A stretch of 64,000 bases of DNA from Pegea sp. RAD2-039 (GCA_034620365.1 JAQGEQ010000007.1:1-64000), one strand, 5' to 3'; shown: positions 1 to 12,393, numbered from the stretch's first letter. Notes: generated by a model not told the origin, from the letters alone. A program made the numbers and translations.

Positions 1-740
1 AAATTTATTGCCACCAGCTTTATTAGTCTCATAGACATTAAACATGATGACATTGTTTTCTCTGTCCTCACGGTCCAAAGTGAGTTTTTTGTGCGTGTCG
101 GTGACCTTCTTGGCAGGAAGCTGCACCATGTTAGCATTTTTGTCGGAACCGGAATCACCGACCACCGAGGTTCATGTGATAGGCTTCTTTGTAGAGGCAT
201 CCATTGATTTAGACAAACTAGAAATTTGTTCGTTGATCTTGGCAACTTCATTTCCAATATCAGATTTAAGTTTGGCCAATTCAGCTGATATAGATTTGCT
301 GATGTCGGACAATAAGTTTGAATTATAATTAGATGGGGGAGCTGTTGTGTCCATGGTTCTACATTTAATGCAGAACCATTTAAATCCCATTTGCTTCATC
401 TGGTTGTTTTCAAATATTTCATAAATTTTCTTGCTCACATCACTACAGGTGAGATGAAACCAGGAGAAGTATTTAATTCATTCTATTATGGATCTTTACC
501 ACAAATTTTTATGCGTGATCGGCCATTGCAATCTTGTGTTGATAAAGAAGTTTTGTCACAAGTGGTCTTTAATTTCTGCGTGTTGGAGCGTAGGTTCGGG
601 CCTCTTTTGTTCTGGTCCACTTTAGTCTTAACTTTCTTCCAAATAAGTAGAAATATCAACCTCAATTTTATTTTCACCAAGGATTTTCAGTGTAACAAAT
701 TTACAAGTAGAAACTCTAATCAATTTTTAGTGTAACAAAA
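1..740 (-). mobile_element. CR1-like LINE, ORF1 fragment (PHD finger part), runs off left edge
   Basis: Minus-strand remnants of a LINE ORF1. Near 486-520 there is a CGKDP stretch, near 425-460 WFHLTC, and near 365-400 WFCIKC, the Cys/His/Trp spacing of a PHD-like zinc finger as found in ORF1 of CR1/Jockey-group LINEs. A heptad-like stretch rich in Ser, Lys and Ile follows (172-330). From about 175 down to 44 the sequence matches the part of ORF1 with which every LINE of the array begins (VVGDSGSDKNANMVQ). Stops and frame changes near 170 and 465 break the frame. This is the only copy that shows what lies 5' of the array truncation point. The rest of the element is outside the window. The 5' limit at ~740 is approximate. 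Confidence 0.7.
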
Positions 741-1040
741 CCAAAAGAGTTTGATCGATTTCTAACTGAAAAAGAAATAATATATAATATCACTTATTAG
801 ATAAAATTTGATCCCAACTCTTAATCCTTATTTCATGGAATGAAACTAGCTGTCTAAAATTATTCGATTACTGAACCTTATGCAAATAGAATAAAAGTTT
901 TTATTTCAATGAAAATTTATTAACATTTTCCTGAATAGACCGTTTTTAAAATTGTAAAGCACTCATCAAAGGACGCACGAACGGTGAGCAGTAGCTGTTT
1001 TAAAGCCTCTGATGTAATTATAATAATATCCCCTACTTAG
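741..1040. other. AT-rich non-coding stretch
   Basis: No coding frame, repeat or RNA fold recognised between the LINE fragment and the GC-richer island that follows. Confidence 0.5.
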
Positions 1041-1295
1041 ATCGAATACGGTTACGCTGGGTGGGCTGCAGAAAAGTTTTTGAAGTTCCTTCCTCTTCTT
1101 CAAAGTATCTTCCTTATCCTTCATACAGTTTTTATCAACGAAGCTGAAATGACCTCTCCAGAGCACAAAGCAAGGACAAAAATTCTTGATATCCAGTTGT
1201 TGCCCGTGCAGCAGGGTTCCGCTCTTCACGCTAGCCAGGCTATGCAACGAAACAGACAGCTGTTATCGTCACAGGAGCTGCAAGAAAGAAACTGA
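1041..1295 (+). other. GC-richer island, possible terminal exon of unknown gene
   Basis: This 255-bp stretch is clearly richer in G+C than its surroundings. On the plus strand an AG at 1039-1040 is followed by an open frame to TGA at 1293-1295 (reads IEYGYAGWAAEKFLKFLP... ...LLSSQELQERN). The AG is part of an in-frame TAG, so the frame is open only if this is a splice acceptor. There is no ATG near its start, so it could only be an internal-to-terminal exon of a plus-strand gene. A minus-strand frame (1247-966) is also open but starts without ATG. I recognise no family in either reading. It could equally be a structured RNA or an old mobile element fragment. Confidence 0.25.
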
Positions 1296-1796
1296 GTACA
1301 GCGACAAACTTCCTGTGGGGATAGATAGATCTCGGAATTTATGAAATTTCGCTCAGAAGTTTTATCTCAATTTTCTACAAACTTTGAAATTATAGTTTAA
1401 CAAATAAAACCTCTAATTTATTGCTAGAAAAATAACAGCACAGTTAGTTTTAATTACACAACACCAAAATGGTTTTATATCTTTGTTAATTTTTTATATT
1501 TTAACTAATTTTTTTTTACTGAAGTTTACCATTTATTACAGAAACTCAAAACTTTAATGAATTTATTTTATTCTAAAATAATTATTTTAAAAACTATATG
1601 ATAATATAATTATTATAATCACATTAAGTCTGTAAACATATAAAAAAAAACTTAACAAAATTGAAACTCTTTTTCAGATTTATTTTATTTAATATCTTGC
1701 CAGATTCATCCTACTTTTTATTAATAAAAAACCAACAGATATAATCTTATGTGTTCAAAATTGAATTTATTTCAGCATTCATACTCAAACACACCA
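1296..1796. other. AT-rich intergenic; holds ALG14 polyadenylation signal
   Basis: No coding signal. On the minus strand an AATAAA lies at 1771-1766, 26 bases past the ALG14 stop codon, and is a good candidate for its poly(A) signal. Confidence 0.5.
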
Positions 1797-3170
1797 TCAA
1801 GAAATTCTTCCACCAAAATATATGGATCTCGGATAATTGGTTTGCAAATGAGGCCACTGAACGTAAAATTTTGATGCGATGGGGTAAAGGATTTTTCCAG
1901 TCATAGACAAACTGGTTACTCTACAAATACTTTCGATAAAAATAATTTCACTTTGGTGAACTCCAATAATCTGTGAAAAAAAATTCAGATTATTTCTGCA
2001 AATTAATTTTGATTTATGAAAAAAATTTGAAAGTTTAAATATTTTTTATGATTCATAGCAAAGAGATGATTCAAAATAGAAAATATTTATTGTAATGATA
2101 ATAACTCTTTAAAAGAGCTTTATCCAATTTGTAAAAAGCGACTAGCAAAGACGATAAGTTACAGCGATACCAACAATACCACTGTCAGTTACAGAATAAG
2201 CTAGATATATAAACTACGTAAGCGGCAAAATATTCTACTTTAATCCAATTCAAATATACTTAATAATTTTGTAGATATTTAATGGATTCAATCAAAAGTA
2301 ACCTAAAAAATATTTACTTTGAATTGAAGAAATTTACCTCAAATAGTTTAGCTATTAGACAAATGGGTACACCAGTGCCTGGTCCATTACATAACACCAA
2401 ATCAGGTTTTGTCTTCCAGACAATAGGAAAGGAAGAAATAGATGATTTTAAAGTTGTAAAAACAGTAGATAGCCACGATTGAGAGACTTCACGACATCTA
2501 TTAAAATATAGAAACAGATACAAAAAAAACATATGATGTATAAACCTTGATATAATGTGTATGTTGTAGTCAACAGTTGGTTTTGATCCTCTCAAATCTT
2601 CAAATTCTTTTATTTTTTTTACACTCAAGCTATCAGTATCAGCCACAATGTAATGAATTGGATGAAATTCTTTAGGAAGATGATTTATTAATCTAATCAT
2701 CTCTGTTGTATGACCACCTAAATCAAGATACAATTTAGTTGATTGCTAAAAGAACCCTAAAAACTTAACCACCAGATTTATCAATAATTTGTCCTGGCTT
2801 CATAAACCAATGAGTTAACTAGTTTAACAAGTCATGACAATAATTAACACGTGATTAACTTTGGTGGTTTCTTAATCTTAATTTTCTGCTTAATCTGTTA
2901 GATTTTATGTAAGATTTTTTAGGTAGTTTTTAATGATTGTCAAAAACAAAATTATATAATCCCGACAATTCTCACAAAACTGCATCTAATAAAATCAAAT
3001 TGTTGATAACAAAACAAAATAACATCCTCACCTGATCCACAAATTGCCATAACTTTGATAAAATTTTTTTTAACTTTAAAAAGTTTTTTTCTTTTCCAAT
3101 AAGTAAAGATACTTAAGAGAATTAGAAGAGAAAGAACAAATTTTAATAAAATCCAACAAATATTATCCAT
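1797..3170 (-). CDS. ALG14: ALG14, membrane-anchor subunit of UDP-GlcNAc transferase; four exons
   Basis: ALG14 recruits the catalytic subunit ALG13 to the cytosolic face of the ER. Together they add the second GlcNAc to dolichol-PP-GlcNAc in N-glycan assembly. Exons read 3170-3032, 2717-2546, 2497-2338 and 1970-1797 (645 nt, 214 residues, close to the ~216 of human ALG14). Introns are 314, 48 and 367 bp, all GT-AG, with phases 1, 2 and 0, and the frame is kept throughout. Seen in the protein: an N-terminal membrane segment (about residues 4-24) followed by KRKK; the glycine-rich SGGHTTEM (46-53), formed across the first splice junction; SRCREVSQSW after the second; NGPGTG (141-146); FIESICR (168-174); and QWPHL near the C-terminus. 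The ATG at 3170 directly precedes the membrane anchor. The first intact host gene left of the array, it shows no sign of damage. The exon chain is read by eye; the identity is firm. Confidence 0.93.
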
Positions 3171-4392
3171 TCTGAAAACTTTTATAAAAAATTTGCTTAA
3201 TTTAAATTTTGAAAGTTCAAATCATAAATTGTTTTTCAAATTTTTAAAGCAAGTAATTAGTATAAAAATCTTTGAAATGGTCAAGTAATTAATAATCACT
3301 GAATTAACACTAAATCAGTGTTAACAAATAACTCTTCAAAATCTAACTAGCGCTTGAGTATTTTCATGTCGCATGACTTAAAATGGGATCACCAAATAAA
3401 ATATTTGTTTAAAACTGGTTTAGTTACTTCATACTAAATTTTTAAGTCTTTTAAAACCAGAATTATTTGGACAAAGTTAAAACTTGTTATCACAAACATC
3501 CATCCCAAATTAAAGTTAAACTGTTCCTCATTTTTTTCTTATTTTCTACTTCATTACATATGCCTCTTATTTTTTCTGTATTGATTATCCTAAACCGTGA
3601 TACTTAAGACTATCTTATAATTTTTCTCCAGTAATACTGTTTTAGTAGAATTTAGGTTTAGTTTCATAAGTTTACTCTAAACCAAGTATAATTCAAAATT
3701 TAAAAAAAGAATGAAAATAATTTTAAAGATATAATAAAAAAATTAAAACTGAAGCTATTATACTAAAGAGCTTTATCAGAAAAAGTAATCTTATATATTT
3801 TGCTATTAAAGGTTAATTCAGCTATAACATTTTATCATTATTGAAATAAAAAGAAAAGTAGATGTAGATTAGAGCAATATTAGTGTTAATTAAATAAATT
3901 CATTAATTAAAAATAATCAATAAATTAGATTACATTTTAACCACTGCATTTACTTTTAATTAAAATATAAAAAGTTAAGAAGTAACAAATAAATTTAAGT
4001 GAACTACCTATATCATACAAAACTCTAGTGAACTTAAAAATTTTAAAACTAATATTCAATTCATCTAAAGTTAGATCATTATTTAAAATTTATTAAAACT
4101 CTTGCATTAAGTTCAAATCTTAAGATTAAGCCATTTATTAAAAGTTCATTTAAAACAGTACAGTAAATACATTAGAATAAATTCGTCCTAAAACTCCCTA
4201 AAATGAAAATTTAGTAGTAAGCCTGGTGACTATTCTGGTCTTTTAAAATATTTTAAACACAATTCTAAAAATTGAGTATTTTAAAAAATCTCGTTTAAAA
4301 TCATTGTGTGAAGTTAGAAAAGTGAAACTTGGAACAAATCTTAGATTACACAGATTTAATCTTCGTTGTTGACACTTGTGATAAAGATAGAA
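3171..4392. other. AT-rich non-coding stretch upstream of ALG14
   Basis: About 1.2 kb between the ALG14 start codon and the left edge of the array. It presumably holds the ALG14 promoter. No frame, repeat unit or array sequence is visible in it. Confidence 0.5.
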
Positions 4393-6319
4393 TATGATAG
4401 AGTAATGCTAAGGTCTAGGACCGAAGATATTCGTTGAATGAATCCATTGATGAAGTATTGGTTAAAGAAATTTGCAGCTGTTTTACGAGTAACAATTATA
4501 AGTTCCGACTTTATGGGCTGGATTCTGAGTTGCCAATTCGTTGATCAGTTTTCTATAGTGTGTAGTGCAGTTTGAAGTTTTGACGGATTACAAGATAATA
4601 GCTTGACATTGATTGCATACACAAACACTCTGACATCATCTACTGCTACTGGTCTTCTAATGAGGTCTTCAATGAAAATTAAAAAGAGAAGAGGACCTAT
4701 AACAGAACCCTGAGGAACACCACTAGTGATTTGACTAGAAGTAGATAAAGATCTTTCTACACGAGTTTGTTGGGTTCTACCTGATAGGTAATCTTCAATC
4801 CACTGTAAGGTAAAGCTGTTGATTTTTAAGTTTTTCAATACAGTAACGAGCTTAGTGTGTGGGACAGAATCAAACACTTTAGCAAAATCGAGATATATGG
4901 TGTCACAGGGAGTGTTACTTTCATAAAGGGCTGTAAGCTCATTAAGAAAAGTGAGATGTTGAGTCAGGGAAGATCTCCGTTTCACAAAGCCATGTTGGAC
5001 ATCAGATATTAGATGGTGCTCCATCAAATGACTGGTCATATGATTGTGAATGATATGCTCTTGAGTTCTGCAGATAACTGAAGTCAGCGAAACTGGTCTG
5101 TAGTTAAGTGCAGTGTTTCTAGGATATGGTCTAATAATAGCTTTCTTCCAAATTTGTGGAACTCTTCCTCGCTTCAGAGTCATGTTAAAGAAAAGCAATA
5201 AAGGTAGTGATAAAGAGGAATTAGTTTTTATTAAAATCAAAGCTGGGATCTGATCTGGGGTGTTGGAAACAGATGATTTTAAAGAAGAAATAGCCTTAGA
5301 TACCATATTGACCGTTATGTCAAGATCTCACATCTCAGAGACATTTGTAATAATGTCGGAGCAGGAGAGAGAAGGATTATTGCTATCATCGGTTATGAAA
5401 AAGCTGTTAAACTGATTGTTTAGCAACTCAGCTTTATTTTCTGGTTCCATCACAAGCTGGTCGCTGTTATCAATTAGAGATCTCGCCTTAAGCTTGCGAT
5501 TTATGAAACCAAAGAACGTTTTCATGCAAAGTGAAGATAAAACTGTACTTTCTCTCCCAAATAGAAATTAGAAATAGAATTCTTGTAAACTATACAAAGA
5601 TCTTTGTACAGAGATTTGATGGAAGGGTTTGTTTTAGTTTGTTTGTATAGGAGGTTTTTTAAATGTTGTAAATTCCTTAAAAATCTAGGCAAATGTGGTA
5701 TTTTGTTGGCTCTATCAAAAGGTAAGAATTTTTCGATTGACCCTTTAACGATGTTAGTAAACCTTGACTAAATAGTATTGATGTCTTCGGAAGAGTTGAA
5801 AACAGAAATCCGGTCAACATCTGATAGAAACTTGTTAATGCCATTATAAATTCCACAATAAGAATTTCTTTTGCTTGAAGTTTTAACGTTCATAAAAAAG
5901 TTTGGTGGAGCTTGAATTCAATCATATTATGATCGCATGTCAAAGCAAAAGGTTCTTTTTGATCAACGTAGATAATGTTCTCGGGTTTTGATGTGATAAG
6001 AAGATCCAAAGTATTACCACTAACTTGGGTCGGAAAAGTAACCATTTGAGATAGATTATTGGCATTGAGAAAGCTTACAAAGGTATGACTTAGAAAGGGT
6101 GAATTAGTATTATCGCTACCCAAGTAAAAGGATTTTCCACTAAATGCTAAATTCGGGTTGTTCCAATTAATTTTACCAAAATTAAAATCCCCAAAAATAT
6201 ATAACTTAGGACACACAACACTCTTCAGAGCCTTCAATAAGGCCTTAACAGTAACCTCATCATTAGCTTTAGAGGGTGGTAGATAGGTACGTATAAAACG
6301 ATAAACTTTGGACTTTGAA
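4393..6319 (-). mobile_element. LINE copy L1, short form, at the left boundary of the array
   Basis: CR1-like LINE on the minus strand: endonuclease C-terminal part (6319-5890), linker, reverse transcriptase (5306-4545). Its 3' part is missing: homology to the other copies starts at 4393 and everything to the left is single-copy. The part from 5328 rightward matches copy L3 at a constant offset of 12314 bp, but the RT part differs from L3 and lacks the frameshift found there. Its 5' side is joined to a receptor fragment by the same deletion as in L3, L6 and L10. Confidence 0.8.
4545..5306 (-). pseudogene. LINE reverse transcriptase domain, 253-codon open frame, active site mutated
   Basis: The longest open RT frame in the window. 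Motifs in order: NYRPVSLTS (~68-76), LDFAKVFDSVPH (139-150), SGVPQGSVIGP (195-205). The catalytic box that reads FVYADD in other copies reads FVYAIN here (228-233), so both Asp of the metal-binding pair are lost. The frame is cut off shortly after. The region around residue 125 is open here (NELTALYESNTPCD), while several other copies carry a TAA and frameshift at this point. An inactive relic, useful for reconstructing the history of the array. Confidence 0.8.
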
Positions 6320-6420
6320 TTTTGACTTTGTACTCTGTCTCGTAGTTTAAATGATATCATTAAAATGATGTAGAAGAGCATCAACGTTAACGAGTCACCT
6401 TGGGAGGTTCCTGGTTTCAT
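5890..6420 (-). pseudogene. Chimeric open frame: receptor fragment fused to LINE endonuclease (176 codons)
   Basis: Starts at ATG 6420 with MKPGTSQGDSLTLMLFYI, the start of the receptor fragment seen in long units. After about 31 codons it runs in frame into LINE endonuclease sequence (SKSKVYRF...), including GDFNFGKINW and CDHNMIEF. The catalytic Glu of ITETWL is deleted, so it cannot be an active nuclease. A short filler (about 6320-6330) marks the junction. Three other units have the same fusion open in frame (18204-18734, 33692-34345, 60117-60647). Whether it is translated is unknown; a deletion by-product is the simplest reading. Confidence 0.6.
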
Positions 6421-7009
6421 GTTTATCTAAACTTAATAAAAAACTAAAACTTTGTAGTACTGACTTTCTTATTTTTTCATGGTCTTTGGAGTTTACCGTA
6501 GTACTAACGTTTTATTTTAAACTACACAACTAAAGATAGCTATCAATAGATGTTTCCAACTGTCAATAAAAAAGTCTTTAAACATTCATCTGATTTCTAT
6601 TTAAGTATCAATACAATTTTTCAAAACTTAGTTGTTTCTAAAAATCAATTTGAAAATAACTTTAATTTTTATAACTAATGAATAACACATCTATCTAGTT
6701 TTCATCAATTGTCTCCTATTTAAAAAATATAAATAGATAAATATACAATCAAATTTTTTAATATTATTTCATTAATGATTATATAAATTCATATAACGAT
6801 GAAAGGTTTTACAACAGAATTATTTTTATCAGAATATTTGTAATTATGAGTAAAATGTACAGTAGGTTACCTAAATCAAAGTTATATTAAAAGATTAAAG
6901 AAATAATAATCGACAGAATGTTGATTAAATAAATTACATCTTGCTCATGTAAGAACCACTGAAGAAGTCTCAAGCGAGAAAAATCAGAAAGTCACAATTT
7001 TTTGAGAGA
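6421..7009. other. 3' flank of gene copy 1
   Basis: AT-rich sequence between gene copy 1 and the receptor fragment, shared by all units. The AATAAA found at this position in copies 3 and 7 is altered here (reads AATGAAATAA near 6770). Confidence 0.4.
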
Positions 7010-7968
7010 TTAATTATCTTCCTGACTAACGTTTGGAGTATATTTCCTTCCTCTAATATACACTGATCCAAAACTCTCCTTGCTTTTCTTACTTGTTTCT
7101 TGAGCAAGTTTATCAACAAAATCCTCTGGTGAACCGACCAAAACGTTTCTCCCTTGCAAGATTTCTTTCAGTTTACCAGTTTTATCATTGAAATGTGCCA
7201 AGACTTGCTGAAAAAGTTAGAAGTTTTTAAACATATTTTTGTGATATCATAGAAGCTTCAATAACGGTTGATACAGTTAAGTATTTCTTAAGCTCTTTCA
7301 AATACTAAACAAGATTTATCTGTAAGTAAAATTGCTTTTAGATTGGTATTGTCGTCAAACGAAGTTTACTGATCAAAGTGATACGATGTTCAAATTGGAT
7401 TTTATAAAAAAATATACTTTATTCAGTAATTAAATCATCGTATGCTGTTTAACTAATGCCGTAAACAGTAAAGTGACAAAAGCACTGATAGTAAAGATGA
7501 AAAAGAGAGGTTGAGTTTAAACTTCCTGCACCAAGTTTTTGGTTAGATTTAGAGCATTCAAAATATTCATAATCAATCATTTTATAAAAACAAGAAGAAA
7601 GTATAAAATCTGTGTTAATGAAGAACAGATCAGCTAGTTGAAGACATATAATGTGATAAAACATTTAAATTATATAAACATAATCAACTTGAAAAGTAAA
7701 AATTGGTGTTTTATACCTCAGCAGTAAGATATGGCCTATTTTCGTAGATGTCGTTTACTTCAAATAGCTGAAATTGAAACAACAATTTTTAGAAAACTGT
7801 TTATAAATAAATTAATAAGTAAATTTTTTTAATATTTGAAATTTAACAATAAAAATATGACAAAAAAAAGCTGCAAGAATATTTCTACAAATAAATTGAT
7901 TTTAAGTTACAAACCTGATATGAAAGATTGACTGATGCCAACAAAATCATCATAATAATTAGCTTCAT
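7010..7968 (-). CDS. Small secreted protein gene, copy 1
   Basis: Exons 7968-7915 (54 nt, signal peptide), 7767-7717 (51 nt) and 7207-7010 (198 nt with stop). Both introns are phase 0, GT-AG. Product 100 residues: MKLIIMMILLASVNLSYQ, then LFEVNDIYENRPYLTAE, then QVLAHFNDKTGKLKEILQGR through KYTPNVSQEDN. The ATG is chosen because it opens a typical signal peptide (Lys, nine hydrophobic residues, small residues before the likely cleavage near 16-18). No cysteine in the mature part. Exon 3 carries the silent AAG variant of a Lys codon shared with copies 6 and 10. The intron 2 sequence is freely mutated compared with other copies, while the exons are not. No known family recognised. Confidence 0.7.
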
Positions 7969-7998
7969 TGTTAGTTTTAAGATATTTACTTTTATCAA

Positions 7999-8972
7999 CC
8001 AAAAAAATGCTGAAAAAAATCAAAATATCTTAAAAAAGACTTAAATTTAGGAAAACTAATTCAAGTTAAAATTTTTAAATAGATTAAAAGATAGACATGA
8101 AAATTAATGATCAGTTTTGCAAGCTTGCAGTTTTTGAAGAAAAGCAAATTTGTTCAGTTTCGACAATAAAAGAAGAAACGAACTGAATGAAGATATGCTT
8201 TTAGAGCTGATATATATATATGATTTTGAGAAGAACTTGTTTATAAGATATTTCATGAAATGTAAATATTTTAAAGTTCAGAAATTTAAATAAATAAACA
8301 TAAAAGAAGTAGAATTTTCGCAATTGTTTAATTAAAAAATTTCAATAATTTATAAACAAATTTTTAAGAGGCTGATAGGTTTTTATATTCTCTCCTCTTT
8401 TCTAAAAATATTTTTTAAGTGTTATGTATCGAAACTTCAAATCACAAACCTCACTGTGAAAGTACTTTTATAATTCTTAAAATAAAACAATTTTTCTTTA
8501 AAAATCATGACCTGATGTTAATCATATAAAAGATAGCAAGCATTTTTTCTGTTTATACTATTTTCAAATTTAATTATTTCCTGTTCTGAATAAGGCATTA
8601 CAATAATTGTATTAATTTCATGTTTATCAATTTTTAATTAATAAACTTTAGATTGATTACATTTTATAAATGTTTCTTATAAACTAATGTTTATATCAGC
8701 TTTAAACATATCTCTAATTTTATACAAATCAACTCTTTGTGCTAAATCTTCGTTTTTGGGTGAAAACTGAACTAAATAATTTAGTTAAAAAGTTTCGCTT
8801 AAGCTTGTTATTTTTCTTTTCCTAAAATTAAAACGTTTTAAAAATATATTGATTTTTAACCTTATTCTTTTTAGCATTATCTTTTGATTTACTTAAAATT
8901 TTCAACTTGAATTAGTCTTCCTAAATTTAAATCTTTTTTAAGATATTTTGACTTTTTTCAGCTTTTGTTTGG
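7999..8972 (-). mobile_element. TIR element T1
   Basis: A 974-bp segment bounded by inverted copies of a ~75-bp sequence starting CCAAAAAAATGCTG. One end lies 31 bases from the ATG of gene copy 1, the other abuts the LINE tail. It contains a (TA)n run near 8210 and no lasting open frame. No transposase and no clear target duplication seen, so a non-autonomous DNA element or fold-back element is inferred. Confidence 0.6.
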
Positions 8973-11900
8973 TTTATTTATTTATTTCAATAAATGCAAA
9001 CTGTACCTGTAAAGAGCATCTCTCGCTAACAAACATTCTCACAAATAACATCTATTTAGCCAAAAATATAGAAAGTAAAAGATGTAACACATGGTATTTC
9101 GATATCATTTAAAACATATAACAGTGATTAATTACATGGAATGTTAATAATATAAGAAAGAGAAAAAAATCACAGTTTAGAAACGATAATGTTGGCAATA
9201 TTATAACGGTTTAACTTTTGCTTGAACAATGCGAGTGACTTCGACATGGCAATGTCTGGTGGCAGCTAATTCCATGTATTAATTGTACCTTACGAGAAAA
9301 AATTGCTCTGACCGATGTAGTAGGTGATATAGGCTTATTAACGTGTAATGTCTGTCGTCTGCTTTAATATAACTTGGGGAAGGACTAATGGAAAACAAAT
9401 CATAAAAATGAATGTCAATTAAATAGTGGAAAATTTTAAAAATAAGAATTAAGTCTTATTTAATCCGTCGGATTTCCAAAGTATCTAAATTGAAAAGACT
9501 GAGACGATTTTTATAACTATCATATTTAATATTAAGCTTCCTACATACTAATCTTGTAAATGTGGCCTGAACAGATTCGATGTTTTTAATATCACTAACT
9601 TGATATGGCATCCATGCACTGACATTGTATTCAAGAATTGGACGTAAGTACAATTTGAAAAGACTGATAAAAAAACATTGATTATTAGAATTAATGGTTT
9701 TTATAATATTGAAGAGAAAGTTGACTGATTTTCCAAAGATTTCGGAAACATAATTGTGCTATTTAAAGTCAGATGATAGAGTAATGCCAAGGCCTAGGAC
9801 CGAAGATACTCGTTGAATAATAAATCTATTGATGGAGTATCGGCTCAAGCAATTTACAGCTGGTTTACGAGAAAAAGTTATAAGTTCAGACTTTCTACCA
9901 GATAGGTAATCTTCAATCCACTGTAAGATAAAGCTGTTGATTTTTAAGTTTTTCAATACAGTAACGAGCCTAGTGTGTGACAGAATCAAACGTCTTAGCA
10001 AAATCGAGATATATGATGTCACAGCGAGTGTTACTTTTCTTAATGAGCTGTAAGTTCATTAAGAAAAGTGTGATATTGAGTCAGGGAAGATCTCCGTTTC
10101 ACAAAGCCATGTTGGACATCAGGTGTTAGATGGTGCTCCATCAAATGACTGGTCATATGATTGTGAATGATATGCTCTTGAGTTCTGCAGATAGCTGAAG
10201 TCAGCGAAACTGGCCTGTAGTTAAGTGCAGTGTTTGTGGGATCCTTTTTTTGAATTGGACTAATAATAGCTTTCTTCCAAATTTGTGGAACTCTTCCTCG
10301 CCTCAGAGTCATGTTAAAGAAAAGCGATAAAGGTAGTGTTAAAGAGGAATTAGTTTTTCTTAAAAACAAAGCTGGGATCTGATCTGGGGTGTTGGAAACT
10401 GATGATTTTAAAGAAGAAATAGCCTTAGATACCATATTGACCGTTATGTCAAGATCTCACATCTCAGAGACATTTGTAAGAATGTCTGAGTAGAAGAGAG
10501 AAGGAGTATTGCCATCATCGGTTATGAAAACGCTATTAAACTGATTGCTTAGCAACTCAGCTTTATTTTCTGGTCGCTGTTATCAATTAGGGGAGGTATT
10601 TGAGATTTCGCCTTAAGCTTGCGATTTATGAAACCAAAAAACGTTTTCTTGCAAAGTGAAGATAAAACTGCACTTTCTTTTCCCAAATAGAAATTAGAAA
10701 TAGATTTCTTGTAAACTATACAAAGATCTTTGTACAGAGATTTGATGGAAGGGTCTGTTTTAGCTTGTTTGTATAGGAGGTTTTTTAAAATGTTGTAAAT
10801 TCTTTAAATTTTTGGGCAAATTTGGTTTTTTATTTATTCTATAAAATGTTATGAATTTTTCAATTGACTCTTTAGCGATGTTAGTAAACCTTGAGTAAAT
10901 AGTATTGATGTTGTCGGAAGAGTTGAAAACACAAATCCAGTCAACATCTGATAGAAACTTGTTAATGTCATTATAATTTCCACAGTAAGAATTTCTTTTG
11001 CTTGAGGTTTTAACGTTCATAAAAGAGTTTGATGGAGCTTGAATTCAATTATATTGTGATCGCATGTCAAAGCAAAAAGTTCTTTTTGATCAATGTAGAT
11101 AATTTTCTCGGGTTTTGATGTGATAAGAAGATCCAAAGTATTACCACTAACTTGGGTCGGAAAAGTAACCATTTGAGATAGATTATTGGCATTGAGGAAT
11201 CTTACAAAGGAATGACTTAGAAAGGGTGAAGTAGTACTATCGCTATCCAAGTTAAACGATTTTCCACTAAATGCTAAATTCGGGTTATTCCAATTAATTT
11301 TACCAAAATTAAAATCCCCAAAAATATATAATTTAGGACACACAACACTCTTCAGAGCTTTCAATAAGGCCTTAACAGTAACCTCATCATTAGCTTTAGA
11401 GGGTGGTAGATAGGTAGATATAAAACGATAAACTTTGGACTTTGAGTAGTGAAAATCCAAAGCGATAATCTCAAACCCTGGACAATTAATGGGATTGATC
11501 TGAATTCTAGTGATCTTGGGTGCAAGCGATGTTTTGTAAATTACGCAAACACCGCCGCCTCTATCATACAGTCTATCACAACGCAAAACATAAAAAATAT
11601 TACCGTCAACCAGAAAAGAATCAGGATAAAACCGTTTCAACCAAGTTTCAGTAATAAAAACAAATGTGAAATCTCGGAAATGCAAACGAGCTTTCAATTG
11701 AAAAATTTTGTTAATAATCAACTGTGCGTTGAAGAACATACCTAATGTGACAGAAGAATTGTCTCTTTGATGCTTGTAAGATTTGATGATGGGCTTCTGT
11801 AAGTTGATATCTTGAGTGTTCACAATTGTGTGCGGAAAGAGTTTGAAAAAAGAAGATGTGGGCCCAGTGATTATTTTCCACTTCCATTTTTTGAAGAAAC

Positions 11901-12393
11901 CTTGAAAATTCTCAAAGTCCCTGGTGGACCTCGAACTTTTTATTTGAAATCAGTTGGTTGTTCCTTGTGATTTCGGTTATACTCTTCTTTTCTAAGCGAT
12001 CATCTTCACACATATCATGTGCTACTCTAATGCTCTCGAATTTTTTCTCGAGCTTTAGCTTATACAGATTGGTAAGAAACTTGTGTTTGTCCCAACTTTC
12101 CTGAAAGGACACCTTCAACGGTCTTTGATGATCTGAGCTTTTTGCTCCAAGTCTAGTCATTGATACCTTTGGAACGTTGACAAAATTAAGGCTTTGAGAG
12201 CACATTTGATTAAAAAACTTACTTTCATCATCTTTATCAGTTTCAGAGACATTAAAGATGATGACACTGTTTTCTCCGTCCTCACGGTCTAAAGTGAGTT
12301 TTTTGTGCGTGTCGGTGACCTTCTCGGTAAGCATCTGCACCATGTTAGCATTTTCGTCAGAACCGGGATTAACGACCACCGAGGCCCATGTGA
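8973..12393 (-). mobile_element. LINE copy L2, long form with internal deletion
   Basis: Contains ORF1 C-terminal part (12379-11912), endonuclease (11823-11017) and RT (10435-~9900), then the C-terminal part (9653-9456), ending in a (TTTA)n tail (minus-strand AAAT repeats). About 300 bp including the YADD box are missing at ~9896 (the sequence jumps from the thumb region to YLSGR). The 5' end at ~12393 is the common truncation point. Confidence 0.8.
11017..11823 (-). pseudogene. LINE endonuclease domain (268-codon open frame)
   Basis: Apurinic-type endonuclease with FNAQLIINK, ITETWL (catalytic Glu), DRGGGVCV, GDFNFGKINW and CDHNIIEF, the set expected for CR1-like elements. The frame overlaps the end of ORF1 in another frame upstream and ends at a stop before the RT, so the ORF2 polyprotein is broken. 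Confidence 0.75.

Noticed and set aside
1080-1295. Secreted peptide starting at 1080 (KFLPLLQSIFLIL...)
   Set aside because: The first codon is TTG and the open frame extends upstream to an AG at 1040, so a free-standing signal-peptide gene is not supported.
7010-7201. Stand-alone 63-codon gene starting at the TTG (LAHFND...) in each unit
   Set aside because: The codon is TTG, not ATG. A splice acceptor lies 6 nt upstream, and the frame continues from exons 1 and 2, so this is exon 3 of a spliced gene.
11449-11745. Open frames on the strand opposite the LINEs (also 26197-26493, 54511-54807, 17126-17314, 24672-24860, 27688-27984)
   Set aside because: They are antisense shadows of endonuclease or RT coding sequence, and the sense reading has all catalytic motifs.
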